Assembly: GCA_024160085.1 (NCBI GenBank)
Contig: JAMDYG010000001.1
Span: forward strand, 558,001-622,000
Direction of reading: 5' to 3'
Source: Serratia symbiotica
GTDB taxonomy: Bacteria > Pseudomonadota > Gammaproteobacteria > Enterobacterales > Enterobacteriaceae
DNA: 64,000 nt
Both the position numbers and the translations under genes were made by a program. How positions within the stretch are numbered: position 1 is the stretch's first letter; each line of letters starts with the position of its first letter. This document shows positions 52,387 to 64,000 of the stretch, one piece after another. Below the pieces are notes generated by a model. The model had not been told where the DNA came from, made no database searches, and saw only the letters and a program-made list of their open reading frames with translations.

Positions 52387-54222
52387 TCAGATAGACAGCT
52401 TGTTAATGCGTTTGCCGCCGTAAAGCAGGTTGACGATAGCACGAGTACCGACAATCGCGGTGAACATGGAGGTTGCCACACCGATTGCGGTGGTAATTGC
52501 AAAGCCCTTGATCGAACCCGTTCCCACAGCGTATAAAATGACTGCGGTGATCAAGGTGGTGATGTTGGCATCAACGATACTGGAGAAGGCACCTTTATAG
52601 CCCTCATGGATCGCTTGTTGAACAGAACGCCCGTTCTTCAGCTCTTCCTTGATACGTTCGTTTATTAGTACATTGGCGTCTACTGCCACCGCCAACGTCA
52701 ATACGATCCCGGCAATGCCCGGCATAGTCAGCGTCACCCCCGGTAGCAGGGACATCACGCCAACGATCAACACTAGGTTAGCGACCAGCGCAATGGTGGC
52801 GATCATGCCAAACTTGCGATACCAAGCCACCATGAAGATGATGGATGCCACCAGCCCCCATAAACAGGCTTCCAGACCTTGGGCAATGTTCTGCTGACCC
52901 AACGTTGGGCCGATGGTGCGTTCTTCAACAATCTGGATCGGCGCGATCAGTGCACCAGCACGTAGCAACAGCGCAAGCTGACGCGCTTCGTTCGCATTAC
53001 CGATACCGGTAATGCGGAAGCTGTTGCCCAGACGCGACTGAATATTTGCCACGTTGATCACTTCTTCTTGCTTGACCAGCACTACACGACCATTGGCGTC
53101 TTTCTTGCCGCTATCTTTATACTCCACAAACAGGGTCGACATCGGCTTGCCGATGTTGTCCTTAGTAAAGTTAGACATTGAGGTACCGCCAGCGCTGTCC
53201 AGCGAGATATTAACCTGCGGCTGGTTGTATTCGTCGGTGCTTGAGGTGGAATCAGTAATGTGGTTACCAGTCAGGATAACGCGCTTGTACAGCACTATTG
53301 GATGACCATCACGGGTGTATTTCACTTCTGAATCGACCGGAATGAGGCCATTGGCCGCCGCAGTGGTGTTCACCAAACGGAACTCCAGCGTTGCAGTCGC
53401 ACCCAGGATCTCTTTAGCCCGTGCGGTATCCTGAATACCCGGTAACTCGACCACAATACGATCATTCCCCTGGCGCTGCACCAGGGGTTCGGCAACACCG
53501 AGCTGGTTAACGCGGTTACGCAGAATAGTGATGTTTTGCTGCACTGCATATTCACGCGTTTCGCTCAGACGGGCATCAGACAGGTTGGCTTTCAGAGTAT
53601 TGCTGCCATTGCTGGAAAGCACCAGTTCGCGTTGGCGCGGCCCTATGTAGCTGATGGCCTTATTACGGGTGGCATCGTCACGGAAGTGCACCTCCACGCC
53701 ATTGTTGCTTAATTTACTGATAGACGCGTAAGGAATGCCCTTTTCGCGCAGCTCGCTACGCAAGATATCCATGGTCTGTTCCTGCAACTTGCTGAGCGCG
53801 GTGTTCATGTCAACTTCCATCAGAAAGTGCACACCGCCACGCAGATCCAGGCCTAGTTTCATCGGCTCAGCCCCCAGCATCACCAACCAGCTAGGCGTGG
53901 CTGGGGCTAGGTTCAGCGCGACGACAAATTTGTCATCTAGTTCCGCCATCAGCGCTTCACAGGCGCGTAGTTGAACGTCAGGATTATTAAAACGCGCCAA
54001 GATAGCACCATTTTCCAACGCTATTGACTTGCTCGCGATATGGTCTTTTTCTAATACGGTACGGATCTGATCCAGTGTAGTTTCACTGGCAGCGACACCG
54101 CGCGCACCAGTGATTTGTAAGGCTGGATCCTCACCATAAAGGTTAGGAAGTGCATAAAGCAGCCCAATGAGGATCACCACGATCAACATCAGATACTTCC
54201 ACATAGGATAACAGTTTAACAC
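52387..54222 (-). CDS. secD: protein translocase subunit SecD
   Basis: 611 aa (E. coli 615). The N-terminal helix ([20 protein letters not shown]) is followed by the large periplasmic P1 domain. Conserved motifs are [57 protein letters not shown] and [17 protein letters not shown]. It ends [10 protein letters not shown] as in E. coli. It precedes secF by 10 bp and follows yajC by 22 bp. Intact. Confidence 0.98.
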   Translation of the reverse strand: MLNCYPMWKYLMLIVVILIGLLYALPNLYGEDPALQITGARGVAASETTLDQIRTVLEKDHIASKSIALENGAILARFNNPDVQLRACEALMAELDDKFVVALNLAPATPSWLVMLGAEPMKLGLDLRGGVHFLMEVDMNTALSKLQEQTMDILRSELREKGIPYASISKLSNNGVEVHFRDDATRNKAISYIGPRQRELVLSSNGSNTLKANLSDARLSETREYAVQQNITILRNRVNQLGVAEPLVQRQGNDRIVVELPGIQDTARAKEILGATATLEFRLVNTTAAANGLIPVDSEVKYTRDGHPIVLYKRVILTGNHITDSTSSTDEYNQPQVNISLDSAGGTSMSNFTKDNIGKPMSTLFVEYKDSGKKDANGRVVLVKQEEVINVANIQSRLGNSFRITGIGNANEARQLALLLRAGALIAPIQIVEERTIGPTLGQQNIAQGLEACLWGLVASIIFMVAWYRKFGMIATIALVANLVLIVGVMSLLPGVTLTMPGIAGIVLTLAVAVDANVLINERIKEELKNGRSVQQAIHEGYKGAFSSIVDANITTLITAVILYAVGTGSIKGFAITTAIGVATSMFTAIVGTRAIVNLLYGGKRINKLSI

Positions 54223-54244
54223 GGCAATTACCTTAGGGAAAAAA

Positions 54245-54577
54245 TTATAGGGCCTTCATGGTACCTTTAGGCAGAACAGCCGCCACGAAGTCGCGCTTGA
54301 TCATCACTTCCGTGGTGTCGTTTAACGCAATGGTGATAATGCCGGTGTCGGCTACTTTGGCCACGCGGCCAATCAGACCACCGGTAGTCATGATTTCATC
54401 ACCCTTACCGATGGAATCCATCAGTTTTTTATGATCTTTAGCGCGTTTCTGTTGAGGCCGTAGGATCATGAAATAGAAAATCATACCGAATATCACTAGC
54501 ATAATGATCAGAGAGTACGGGCCTCCCTGAGCCGGAGCCCCTGGGGATTCGATGGTGTCAGACATGAAAAAGCTCAT
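54245..54577 (-). CDS. yajC: Sec translocon accessory protein YajC
   Basis: 110 aa, same as E. coli. One transmembrane helix ([19 protein letters not shown]) is followed by [20 protein letters not shown] and a small cytoplasmic beta domain ([20 protein letters not shown]). It associates with SecDF, encoded next. The upstream gene tgt is broken but yajC looks untouched. Confidence 0.97.
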   Translation of the reverse strand: MSFFMSDTIESPGAPAQGGPYSLIIMLVIFGMIFYFMILRPQQKRAKDHKKLMDSIGKGDEIMTTGGLIGRVAKVADTGIITIALNDTTEVMIKRDFVAAVLPKGTMKAL

Positions 54578-54606
54578 TAAAATTCCCTCATTAAGTTATC
54601 AATTAT

Positions 54607-54882
54607 TATACCCGTCATACTTCAAGTTGCCTGTACGTCAGCTTCCATCACTCACCCCAGTCACTTAGAACTTATCCCATTAGGCTATTTTTTGCCATTT
54701 TGGCCCTGGGAAGTACTCACCCTACTCATGTACGCCATGTACTATGCTACGGTTGTTGCACGCTGTCCTGGTGCAAACTGGCTGCAACAATGTACGCCTA
54801 CTGGGATAGGCACTGACTGGGGTAAGCGCCCGGGAATCCGCTGCGTTGCCGCCTTCCTGCAACTCGAATTATTTAGGGTATA
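54607..54882. repeat. MITE-like repeat, full-length copy
   Basis: Left end TATACCCGTCATACTTCAAG and right end CTCGAATTATTTAGGGTATA form imperfect inverted repeats. It holds ACTCACCCCAGTCACTTAG and a long inner region (about 275 bp in all). It lies between yajC and tgt. It carries no convincing gene, although a 63-codon frame exists by chance. An 11-C run follows at 54929-54939. Confidence 0.8.
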
Positions 54883-54957
54883 GATTAAGAAATTCTACCA
54901 TTCATCTTTTAAACTACAGCGGTGTTGTCCCCCCCCCCCTACCTATCACATAGCACT

Positions 54958-56142
<1,185 letters not shown>

Positions 56143-56223
56143 AAAACCTCTAGCATCAGAGAAACAGTCTGATTAAATGCAAATGTTACACATTCTAAAC
56201 TAACGTTTAAAGCCGCACCACAA

Positions 56224-56279
56224 GCCAGTCAGCCAGTCAGCCAGTCAGCCAGTCAGTCAGTCAGTCAGTCAGTCAGTCA
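56224..56279. repeat. tetranucleotide microsatellite (CAGT)n
   Basis: An 8-bp unit CCAGTCAG repeats about three times and then becomes pure TCAG for about seven more units. It lies about 80 bp upstream of the tgt start, where queA would be expected. Confidence 0.95.
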
Positions 56280-56437
56280 AATATAGGTTTGTTATTTTTG
56301 TTTCCTACATGATTCGAATACAGACCATATAATCCTTGTTATTAAAGCATTTTTCTCTGTTCGTAAAACGACGGAGCCCTCAATCGTACTTCGCTGAAAA
56401 CATCAGCAATTTCGAGCCCGGTGATTCTAATGTTGAA

Positions 56438-57270
56438 CTACCGTGCTGCCAATATCCCACCCGGATAGTGCTTTGCAATGATGTCGTTCATCTTTTCTAT
56501 GAGTTCTGGACGTTTGAATGTCAGATGCGCGGTTCCCTTTTGAAAATAACGAATGCTGAAGAAACAATCTTCGTACGACTGCCCGCCCGGATGATCGCAA
56601 ATATGTTCCATTAGCCAGGTCGTGACATCACCGCGATTATCAGGAATGTATTTGCCATCCAACAGGAAGAGCATCCATTCCAGATCTGTCAGTTGGTCAC
56701 GACGCCAGCCATAGTTCAGGCCAGCACCAGTTCAGGCTATAGCCCCAGCGATTGTCAGTAACCAGATTATTGATGATGATCTTTTTACCAAAACTGCATG
56801 GACTGTTAGTTTTATAATCCCATAAGAGCCACTTGAATATGTTGATCACTCCACGCTCAAACACTTCTCCCTTACTTGTGGTGCAATTGTTCAAAGGTCG
56901 CCAGAATGTTTTCTACACTGATTTCCGGCAGAGCCCCCTCATCCAGATTTTTATACCACTCATCGAGGGCCTGCACGTCCATAAGAGAAATAATTCTGGA
57001 TTTCAGCATCAGGTCACGCCAGATACTGCGCGATGTTACGTGTAAGATAGCCTTAATGGCCGTATCAACCATTTCAGTCAGCCAAGAGGCGTAACCGTGT
57101 CCCTGACGCATGGCCCAGTCCTTTGCCGTTCCCCCGCTGATATGGTTAGTCAGCGCAGATATCTCATCCAACTGGTGGATTATGGCTGTAATCTGCGCCA
57201 GAGTGGCATTACGTCCAGACACGACGCGTTCGATACTGGTGGAACAAATCACCTCAGGAATACCCGACAT
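56438..57270 (-). pseudogene. DUF4942 protein, broken
   Basis: The minus-strand start near 57270 reads ICSTSIERVVSGRNATLAQI, TAKDWAMRQGHGYASWLTEM and SIWRDLMLKSRIISLMDVQA. After a stop at 56872 and a frameshift it continues KGEVFERGVINIFKWLLWDY and KKIIINNLVTDNRWGYSLNW. A third piece, FFSIRYFQKGTAHLTFKRPE, ends at 56438. DUF4942 proteins are found on phages, plasmids and islands. Their function is unknown to me. This is accessory DNA placed where queA should be. Confidence 0.7.
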
Positions 57271-57295
57271 TCATCGCTTCACTAGCCTGACGATA

Positions 57296-57568
57296 AGAGT
57301 AGCCCTTACAGTACGAGCGTCACTGTAGTTCTTATTAGAGCCACAACTAATCAGAGTAAATGGGTAAAATATGAGATAGAGCAAAGCATTAAGCAGGGCA
57401 ATGGCATCTTAACCATCGATATCAGCAAAGTCGCAGATCTCAAAGGAAATACTACCTACCGCTGTTCGCTTCGTGTTCCAAGTGCGCCCCACTATCTATA
57501 AAACAAAAAATGGTCAAGAAAACTTAGGTAAGTGGGTTGAGACTACGGCAAAAGCAGCTGGCAAATAA
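57296..57568 (+). pseudogene. TIR-domain protein of the DUF1863/ThsB type, fragment
   Basis: An open plus-strand stretch reads YSTSVTVVLIRATTNQSKWV, KYEIEQSIKQGNGILTIDIS and KVADLKGNTTYRC. After a frameshift near 57480 it ends ENLGKWVETTAKAAGK at 57568. The pattern TxVLIGxxTxxSKWVxYEI is typical of DUF1863, the TIR-like fold used by ThsB of Thoeris anti-phage systems and by other TIR proteins. The N-terminal third is missing and one frameshift is present. No ThsA-like partner is visible here, so a Thoeris system is only a suggestion. Confidence 0.55.
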
Positions 57569-57613
57569 TACCCCCCCATTATCCCAATGTATTAACGTTG
57601 TGGATCTTTGTAC

Positions 57614-59272
57614 GTAAGCGTAAAGTCAGTGCGGTATGTAGCTAATTGACCAATACTGATAGCTTAGACGCCCACCTAAATCAGACTGGCACTGACTATG
57701 GCATCTCAATTCTGGCGTTCTGAACCACGGAAAAATTACACAAATGACTTTAAACTTCGTATGGTTAAGCTGGCTTCTCAGCCCGAAGCTGGCGTTGCTC
57801 ATATTATCCGCGAACACGGCATCAATGACAATCTTATCTTCAAATGGCTGCGCCTCTGGCAGAACGAATGCCGCATATCACGTCGCCTTCCCGCAACGGT
57901 AGCAACCGTGTCATCACCGGCGCAACTGGAAAAGCTGCACCGGATATTGTTCGGTACCCGCTCTGAAAAACTTCGCCGACAGGTGGAAGAGGCTGAAGCG
58001 GTGCTGAAACTGCACGAGCAGGCTGGTGACCGTCACAACGGTCGGAAAACGACCCGCAAGTTCCCAGTCAGCTTCGCCAGTCCCGGTATCGTTAGCCACT
58101 TCCCGAACACCTTCCGTGTGAGATGAACCGCCTTGAGCCCGTGGAAACCGGCTGTCATAAGTGCGGAAGTAACCTTAAATATCTCGGCGAAGTCAGCGCA
58201 GAACAGCTGGAAATGGTCGCCTGCGCTCTGAAAGTAATCCGCACCGTCAGGGTGAAAAAGGCGTGCGAAAAGTGTGACTGCATTTTTGAAGCCCCCCTCG
58301 CGTCCCATTGACCGCGGCATCGCAGGGCCTAGCCTGCTGTCCCAGGTGATGACGTCAAAATACGGCTAACACTTGCCCTTGTATCGTCAAACTGAAATCC
58401 TAGCCCGTCAGGGCGTGGACCTGAGTCGAGCCTTGCTCTCCAACAGGGTAGATGCCTGCTGCTGGTTAACGGCACCGCTGAACGAAGCACTGTACCGCTA
58501 CGTCGGATACCCGCAAACTTCATACTGACGATACGCCGGTGCCAGTGTTGTCCCCGGGTAGGAAGAAGACGAAAACTGGGCGGCTCTGGACTTATGTCCG
58601 CGATAACCGTAACGTTAGTTCATCAGACACACCGGCGGCCTGGTTTGCCTACTCGCCGGACCGGCAGGGAAAACATCCGCAACAACATCTTCGCCAATAT
58701 AGTGGCATGTTGCCGGCTGATGCGTGCGGCGGTTATGACCAGTTGTTCAATGCAGAACGTGAAGACGGTGCACTGATCGAGGTTGCATGCTGGGCACACG
58801 CCCGTAGAAAACCCATGATGTTGTACATCAGTACCCAGGATGCCACGGCCGAGGAAGCCCTGAAACGCATCGGTCAACTCTACGTTATAGAGGAAGAAAT
58901 ACGTGCGGCAGGACGGAAGCAAAAAGGTAGTCAGGCAGTCAGAGACGGGACCGAGCTAAACCGTTACTCGACTCACTACATGAGTAGATAGTGGATAAAA
59001 GCGCGACGCTGTCGAAAAAATCCCAGTTGGGTAAAGCGTTAGCGTATACGTTGAACCAATGGGATGCGTTGTGTTATTACGCCGATGATGGGCTGGAGGA
59101 ACCTGACAATAACGCAGTGGAACGGGCGTTGAGAAATATCTGTCTGGGGAAAAATTATATCTTCTTCGGCAGCGACCATGGTGGTGAGCGCGGCGCACTG
59201 CTGTACCACCTGACCGGTACGTGCAAACTCAACGGAATCTAACCGTCAATACGGCATTGCCTTTACGCTTAC
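57614..59272 (+). mobile_element. IS66-family element, copy B (internally deleted)
   Basis: Terminal repeats GTAAGCGTAAAG (57614) and CTTTACGCTTAC (ends 59272) are perfect 12-bp inverted repeats. The length is about 1.66 kb against about 2.5 kb for a whole element. tnpB, the end of tnpA and the start of tnpC are deleted, and tnpC is cut and full of stops. Its first ~130 bp match copy A in inverted orientation. The right flank (GAGTTAAC) opens into the N-terminal part of the EamA gene. The left flank does not carry that duplication. Confidence 0.9.
57698..59241 (+). pseudogene. IS66 TnpA-TnpC fused remnants
   Basis: The start MASQFWRSEPRKNYTNDFKL (tnpA) continues to ATVATVSSPA and then jumps in frame to QLEKLHRILFGTRSEKLRRQ, the N-terminal part of TnpC. 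Further TnpC pieces are VETGCHKCGSNLKYLGEVSA (zinc-finger region), GRKKTKTGRLWTYVRDNRNV, AACGG-like DACGGYDQLF, VACWAHARRKP and LTGTCKLNGI. The DDE transposase is thus recognisable but has numerous stops and frameshifts. Inactive. Confidence 0.88.
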
Positions 59273-59280
59273 GAGTTAAC
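59273..59280. repeat. IS66 target-site duplication, copy at the B junction
   Basis: GAGTTAAC directly follows the IS66 end. It is the reverse complement of GTTAACTC at 17836-17843. Confidence 0.85.
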
Positions 59281-59566
59281 ATAGCGCTCACCATAAATCA
59301 TCAACGTAAAAGGGATAGCAAAATAGGCGATGCACACCCAAAGTTGAAATACTCGGTTGCCTTTGGGAAATAACAGCGGTGTTCGGGTGAAATAGCTCAA
59401 TAGTATTAAGAGCGGCGAAGCCACCAGAAAACGTAATCCAGTGGCATAAATGGGGGGGTGACAGTGGAGACGGCAATTTTCATTGCTATCCATGTGGTAC
59501 CACATGTGAGTGCAACCAGTGTGAATAAGATGATAATTATTCCCATATTCTTAATTTTACTCGTCA
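59273..59566 (-). pseudogene. EamA-family (DMT) transporter, N-terminal third
   Basis: The start at 59566 reads [20 protein letters not shown] and [16 protein letters not shown], then a frameshift in a run of seven C (near 59452), and [20 protein letters not shown] to [18 protein letters not shown], where IS66 cuts it. The continuation (NSALASIIFADMPV) is at 17836-18453 on the opposite strand. Joined, they give one EamA protein with the normal RFLVASPLL and GE(H)-type motifs. Divergent from decR. Broken by insertion, inversion and frameshifts. Confidence 0.82.
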
Positions 59567-59691
59567 TCTCAGCGATTGGATACCTATTATGAAGGGCAGT
59601 ACCCATAGAGTACGGCAATACTTAGGAAATAATATTGCTTTTCAACCTTCTTTTTTGTTTAAATGGGGAAAAATTTTTCTGGATTGGCGAT

Positions 59692-60164
59692 ATGCTAGAT
59701 AAAACAGACTGTAAGCTGCTATGTATGTTGCAGCAGGACTGCACCCAATCGCTATAGGCGCTGGCCAAAGCGGTCAATTTAACCTCTACTCCATGCTGGA
59801 AACGGCTGAAGCGGCTGGAGGATGAAGGCTATATCCGTGGCCGAGTAGGCGCTGCTGGACAACGAAAAGTTGGGTCTAGGGCTGCTGACCGGCGTTTGTG
59901 CTGATTAAAACCCAGCAGCACAGCAGTGAGTGGTATCTGATGTTTGTTCAACTGACTGCCCAAATTCCCGAGGTGTTATAGCGTTCTACCGTATGGCGGG
60001 TAAATATGACTACCTGATGCAAGTGGAAGTAACGGATATGAAGAGCTACGACATCTTTTACAAGCGGCTAGTAAACGGCGTGCCAGGCAGGCCTGGTTGA
60101 TATCACTTCCAGCTTCGCCATGGAGAAAATCAAATATACCACTAAGCTGCCAGTGCCAGAGTGA
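59692..60164 (+). pseudogene. decR: Lrp/AsnC-family regulator DecR (YbaO), broken
   Basis: DecR activates cysteine detoxification genes in E. coli. The start MLDKTDCKLLCMLQQDCTQS stops after CTQSL (CAG to TAG) and continues [30 protein letters not shown]. Frameshifts follow, with readable pieces of the effector domain ([14 protein letters not shown] in a shifted frame) to the end at 60164. Upstream of mdlA as in E. coli. Confidence 0.87.
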
Positions 60165-60256
60165 AAATTTCACCAAACTGATGCTGAATCGGTGGTATCC
60201 TGCTGTGCTGGAGCAGAGCAAAAGATAAAGCCTATTCAATCCTGGAATCAAACTGC

Positions 60257-62032
60257 GTGAGATTATTTGCTCAAATTGGTTGGTATTTCCGCCGAGAATG
60301 GTACCGCTACCTGGGGGCAGTGGTGTTGCTAGTCGTTATCGCTATTCTGCAACTGTTACCGCCCAAGCTGGTAGGCATTATCGTAGATAGTGTCACTGAA
60401 AAACAAATGTCAACCGACGTGCTGATGGCATGGTTGGGGCTGATGTTTGGCTCCGCGATTATTGTTTACTTGCTGCGCTACCTGTGGCGGGTATTGCTGT
60501 TTGGCGCGTCTTACCAGTTAGCCGTCGAGCTACGCGAGAATTTCTACCGCCAGCTTAGTCACCAGAACCCGGCTTTCTACCTGCGTCACCGCACCGGTGA
60601 TCTAATGGCGCGTGCCACCAATGACGTGGATCGGGTGGTGTTTGCTGCTGGTGAAGGTGTGTTGGCACTGGTGGACTCACTAGTGATGGGGGTGATAGTG
60701 CTGGTGGTGATGAGCACCCAAATCAGTTGGCAACTGACGCTCCTGTCTTTGATCCCAATGCCGCTGATGGCGATCGTCATCAAATATTACGGCGACCAAC
60801 TGCATCAGCGCTTTAAATCAGCACAGGCGGCGTTTTCCCGCCTGAACGATCAGGCGCAGGAAAGTATGACCAGTATCCGCATGATCAAAGCCTTTGGTCT
60901 TGAGGATTACCAGTCCAAGCAGTTCGCCGAAGTAGCGGTGCAAACAGGTGCGAAGAACATGCATGTGGCGCGGGTTGACGCGTGCTTTGACCCGACGATC
61001 TATATCGCCATCGGCACCTCTAATCTGTTGGCTATTGGCGGCGGCAGTTGGATGGTAGTGAGCGGTTCTCTAACGCTGGGGCAGTTGACTAGCTTTGTAA
61101 TGTATCTAGGCCTTATGATTTGGCCGATGTTAGCGCTGGCTTGGATGTTCAATATTGTTGAACGCGGCAGTGCCGCATACAGCCGTATACGTAGCCTGCT
61201 TGCAGAGGCACCGACGGTACAAGATGGTCAACTGCCACTGCCTGCTGGCCGTGGCGTATTGGTGGTGGATATCCGAGCATTTCATTACCCAGAGAGTAAG
61301 CTGTCTGTGTTGTACAATGTCATGTTGAGGCTAGAGCCTGGGCAGATGCTGGGGTTATGCGGGCCAACGGGAGCCGGTAAATCGACGTTGTTATCGCTGA
61401 TCCAGCGCCAGTTCGACGTTGACGCTGGTCAGATAAGCTACCACGGCTTGCCGCTGAGCCAGGTCAAGCTTGATGATTGGCGTTCGCGGTTGTCGGTGGT
61501 CAGTCAGACGCCATTCTTATTCTCCGACAGCGTAGCGAACAATATTGCGTTAGGTAATCCGGGAGCGACACAAGAGCAAATTGAACAGGCGGCGCGGCTA
61601 GCCAGCGTGCACGAGGATATCCTGCGTCTGCCACAGGGCTATGAAACTGAAGTAGGCGAACGCGGTGTGATGCTTTCTGGTGGTCAGAAACAGCGTATTT
61701 CCATCGCCCGTGCGCTGTTACTGGACACAGAGATCCTGATCCTCGACGATGCACTTTCAGCGGTAGATGGTCGTACTGAGCACCAAATTCTGTATAACTT
61801 GCGCCGTTGTGGGCAGGATCGCACGGTGATTATCAGTGCGCACCGGCTGTCGGCATTGACCGGAGCTAGCGAGATCCTGGTGATGCAGCATGGTAGCGTG
61901 GTGCAGCGTGGTGAACACCAAGCGCTGGCGACCCAGCCAGGTTGGTATCGCGATATGTACCGCTACCAGCAGTTGGAGGCAGCACTGGATGAAGTGCCGG
62001 ACTGCAGTGAGGAAGCGTTAGCTAATGAATAA
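60257..62032 (+). CDS. mdlA: ABC multidrug-type exporter half MdlA
   Basis: 591 aa (E. coli 590) starting at GTG ([20 protein letters not shown]). An N-terminal six-helix membrane domain is fused to an ATPase domain. Walker [15 protein letters not shown], signature [20 protein letters not shown] and Walker [15 protein letters not shown] are complete. It probably works as a heterodimer with MdlB. It overlaps mdlB by 8 bp. Substrate unknown. Intact. Confidence 0.97.
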   Translation: MRLFAQIGWYFRREWYRYLGAVVLLVVIAILQLLPPKLVGIIVDSVTEKQMSTDVLMAWLGLMFGSAIIVYLLRYLWRVLLFGASYQLAVELRENFYRQLSHQNPAFYLRHRTGDLMARATNDVDRVVFAAGEGVLALVDSLVMGVIVLVVMSTQISWQLTLLSLIPMPLMAIVIKYYGDQLHQRFKSAQAAFSRLNDQAQESMTSIRMIKAFGLEDYQSKQFAEVAVQTGAKNMHVARVDACFDPTIYIAIGTSNLLAIGGGSWMVVSGSLTLGQLTSFVMYLGLMIWPMLALAWMFNIVERGSAAYSRIRSLLAEAPTVQDGQLPLPAGRGVLVVDIRAFHYPESKLSVLYNVMLRLEPGQMLGLCGPTGAGKSTLLSLIQRQFDVDAGQISYHGLPLSQVKLDDWRSRLSVVSQTPFLFSDSVANNIALGNPGATQEQIEQAARLASVHEDILRLPQGYETEVGERGVMLSGGQKQRISIARALLLDTEILILDDALSAVDGRTEHQILYNLRRCGQDRTVIISAHRLSALTGASEILVMQHGSVVQRGEHQALATQPGWYRDMYRYQQLEAALDEVPDCSEEALANE

Positions 62033-63812
62033 AGTGCAAAAGCTGTGGCCGACGCTAAAACGGCTGCTGGCTTATGGCTTGCCGTACCGCAAACTGCTGG
62101 GGATTGCGGTGCTGATGCTATGGGTGGCGGCAGCGGCTGAAGTCGCTGGGCCAATCTTGATCAGCTATTTTATTGATCGCTACGTTGCCAAAGGGCAACT
62201 GCCGCTGGCAATCGTCGTCGGGCTGGCGACGACCTACGTACTACTAGAACTGCTAGCGGCGGCGTTGCATTATTTCCAGGCGCTGTTGCTCAATCAGGCT
62301 GCAGTGGGGGTGGTGCAGCGTTTGCGCACCGATGTGATGGACGCCGCGCTGCGCCAGCCGCTAAGTGCCTTCGACACCCAGCCGGTCGGGCAGTTGATCT
62401 CGCGCGTTACCAACGATACTGAGGTTATCAAGGATCTTTACGTGATGGTGGTCTCCACGGTGCTGAAAAGCGCTGCGCTGATCGGTACCATGCTGGTGGC
62501 AATGTTCATCCTCGACTGGCGCATGGCACTGGTGGCGATCTGCATCTTCCCGGCAGTACTTGTGGTGATGGGCATCTATCAGTACAACAGTGCGCCGATC
62601 GTGCGGCGGGTGCGCAGCTATCTGGCGGATATCAACGACGGTTTTAATGAAGTGATTAACGGCATGAGTGTCATTCAGCAATTCCGTCAGCAGATCCGCT
62701 TTGGTGAGCGCCTGCGCGCAGCCAGTAAAATGCATTACACCGCGCGTATGCAAACTATGCGGCTGGACGGTTTTCTACTGCGGCCACTACTTAGCTTGTT
62801 TTCGATGCTAGTGCTGTGCGGCCTGCTGATGCTGTTCGGCTTGAGTAGTGAAGATGCGATAAGCGCCGGCGTATTGTATGCTTTTATCAATTATTTGGGG
62901 CGCTTGAATGAACCGCTTATCGAGCTGACCTCGCAGCAGTCTATTTTGCAGCAGGCGCTGGTGGCTGGCGAACGCGTCTTTGAACTGATGGATCGCTGCC
63001 AACAGCGTTATGGTACGGAAATTCATCCGCTGACCAGCGGCAGCATCGATGTTAAAGACCTGAGTTTCGCCTATCGCGCGGGTAAAAAAGTGTTACAGCA
63101 TATTTCATTGTCGGTGCCTTCATGCGGTTTCGCGGCGCTAGTCGGCCACACCGGCAGCGGCAAGAGCACATTAGCCAACCTGCTAATGGGCTACTACCCA
63201 GTCAATGAAGGCGAGGTGCGCCTCGGCGGACGTCTGCTGTCTAGTCTATCACATCGCACGCTACGTCAGGGTATGGCAATGGTGCAGCAGGAGCCAGCGG
63301 TGATCGCCGAATCGGTGCTGGCTAATATCACGTTAGGGCGTAATATCGACGAAAAAACGGTTTGGCAGGCGCTGGAGACGGTGCAGTTGGCCGATCTAGT
63401 ACGCGGCTTCCCACATGGTATTCACACCAGGCTGGGCGAGCAAGGTAATAACTTTTCTGTCGGCCAAAAACAACTGCTGGCAATGGCACGGGTACTGGTG
63501 CAGGCACCGCAGATCCTGATCCTCGACGAGGCGACAGCCAACATTGATTCGGGAACCGAGCAAGCCATTCAGCATGCGCTGCATCTGATCCGTGAGCGCA
63601 CAACGCTGATAGTGATCGCTCACCGTTTATCGACTATCGTCGATGCTGATTCAATTCTGGTGCTCCATCGTGGCCACGTAGTGGAGCAGGGAAATCATCT
63701 GCAACTGCTGGGGCAGCAGGGGCGCTACTATCAGATGTATCAATTGCAACAGGTGGGTGAGGCGCTGACGGCTCGCGAGGAAAGCCAATCCGTTTTGATC
63801 CACAGGGGGTAG
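62025..63812 (+). CDS. mdlB: ABC multidrug-type exporter half MdlB
   Basis: 595 aa (E. coli 593), starting [20 protein letters not shown] inside the end of mdlA. Membrane domain ([20 protein letters not shown]) followed by ATPase: Walker [17 protein letters not shown], signature [20 protein letters not shown] and Walker [15 protein letters not shown]. The signature has SVGQ instead of SGGQ, a common asymmetry in heterodimeric exporters. Intact and translationally coupled to mdlA. Confidence 0.97.
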   Translation: MNKVQKLWPTLKRLLAYGLPYRKLLGIAVLMLWVAAAAEVAGPILISYFIDRYVAKGQLPLAIVVGLATTYVLLELLAAALHYFQALLLNQAAVGVVQRLRTDVMDAALRQPLSAFDTQPVGQLISRVTNDTEVIKDLYVMVVSTVLKSAALIGTMLVAMFILDWRMALVAICIFPAVLVVMGIYQYNSAPIVRRVRSYLADINDGFNEVINGMSVIQQFRQQIRFGERLRAASKMHYTARMQTMRLDGFLLRPLLSLFSMLVLCGLLMLFGLSSEDAISAGVLYAFINYLGRLNEPLIELTSQQSILQQALVAGERVFELMDRCQQRYGTEIHPLTSGSIDVKDLSFAYRAGKKVLQHISLSVPSCGFAALVGHTGSGKSTLANLLMGYYPVNEGEVRLGGRLLSSLSHRTLRQGMAMVQQEPAVIAESVLANITLGRNIDEKTVWQALETVQLADLVRGFPHGIHTRLGEQGNNFSVGQKQLLAMARVLVQAPQILILDEATANIDSGTEQAIQHALHLIRERTTLIVIAHRLSTIVDADSILVLHRGHVVEQGNHLQLLGQQGRYYQMYQLQQVGEALTAREESQSVLIHRG

Positions 63813-63860
63813 TAGGGCGCTGTTCCTCAAGTCCCTTCCACGCCTTTTTCCGGAGCATTA

Positions 63861-63878
63861 CGCACCAAAATCGTGTGC
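63861..63878. promoter_or_regulatory. NtrC-like binding site
   Basis: CGCACCAAAATCGTGTGC is close to the NtrC palindrome TGCACCA-N4-TGGTGCA. It lies about 113 bp upstream of the sigma-54 promoter, a normal enhancer distance. Confidence 0.7.
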
Positions 63879-63973
63879 AATATTTGAGTTATGACTGGAG
63901 GTAAGGGGTGCCACATGACTCAAGGTTATCAGTTCACTGTGTCATTTGCTGAATTCATATACTAAACCATTTA

Positions 63974-63989
63974 TGGCATAGTTTTTGCT
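63974..63989 (+). promoter_or_regulatory. sigma-54 promoter, probably of glnK
   Basis: TGGCATAGTTTTTGCT has the -24 GG and -12 GC at the right spacing (TGGCAC-N5-TTGCW). In E. coli glnK-amtB follows mdlB and is driven by such a promoter with NtrC. The gene itself lies past the window. Confidence 0.75.
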
Positions 63990-64000
63990 TGATAAGTACT

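Noticed and set aside
52377-52502. N-terminal extension of secF
   Set aside because: The extension overlaps secD and is not SecF-like. GTG at 52376 with GAGGAG gives the conserved start AQDYTVEQL.
54692-54883. 63-codon frame with a Met start
   Set aside because: It lies wholly inside a MITE-like repeat and ends in its terminal repeat, so it is chance coding.
56224-56279. Possible CRISPR array
   Set aside because: The units are 4-8 bp and contiguous, without spacers. It is a microsatellite.
57296-57568. A complete Thoeris defence system
   Set aside because: Only a truncated, frameshifted TIR-type fragment is seen and no ThsA gene is present in the window.

Overview
The window is a chromosomal segment of a gammaproteobacterium of the Enterobacterales. 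Gene content, order and protein sequences of the core (cyoABCDE, tig-clpP-clpX-lon-hupB, secDF, dxs-ispA) are close to Serratia and E. coli. Heavy pseudogene load, broken IS elements and a decayed prophage beside intact housekeeping genes are typical of a recent host-restricted symbiont. A facultative aphid symbiont such as Serratia symbiotica would fit, but that species assignment is inference.

Layout. 1-1464: 3' end of a 23S rRNA, 5S rRNA, tRNA-Asp and tRNA-Trp, an rrnC-like tail. 1.5-3.3 kb: a probable group II intron fragment and two different decayed IS256-family transposases. 3.8-17 kb: a decayed lambdoid/P22/APSE-like prophage. A cI/cro-type switch near 10.4 kb divides a leftward block (DUF2800, DUF2815, coiled-coil protein, two BRO antirepressors, family A DNA polymerase) from a rightward block (VapE-type primase/helicase, terminase, portal, tailspike, tail-fibre assembly). 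Almost all of it is broken. Inside it lies an apparently intact 26-residue ShoB-like hydrophobic peptide, a possible type I toxin. 17-17.8 kb: an IS66 remnant.

17.8-56.1 kb: the core block, in order: EamA transporter fragment, queC, ybaV and ppiD (all broken), hupB, lon, clpX, clpP, tig, bolA, yajG and ampG (broken), cyoABCDE, yajR, yajQ, panE and yajL (broken), thiI, xseB (frameshifted), ispA, dxs, pgpA, thiL, nusB, ribE, ribD, nrdR, secF, secD, yajC, tgt (broken). 56.2-59.3 kb: a tetranucleotide repeat, DUF4942 and TIR-domain (DUF1863) remnants and a second IS66. 59.3-64 kb: the other part of the same EamA gene, broken decR, intact mdlA-mdlB, and a sigma-54 promoter with an NtrC-like site where glnK is expected.

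The strongest structural observation is that one EamA gene is split between the outer edges of the two IS66 copies, 41 kb apart. The same 8-bp target duplication lies at both breaks, in opposite orientation. Together with the reversed orientation of lon relative to mdlAB compared with E. coli, this shows that recombination between inverted IS66 copies flipped about 40 kb.

Functionally, protein quality control (Tig, ClpXP, Lon), the cytochrome bo3 oxidase, the isoprenoid and riboflavin pathways, ThiI/ThiL and Sec translocation are retained. Queuosine modification (queC, tgt), pantoate formation by PanE, muropeptide import (AmpG), PpiD and YajL are lost or damaged.
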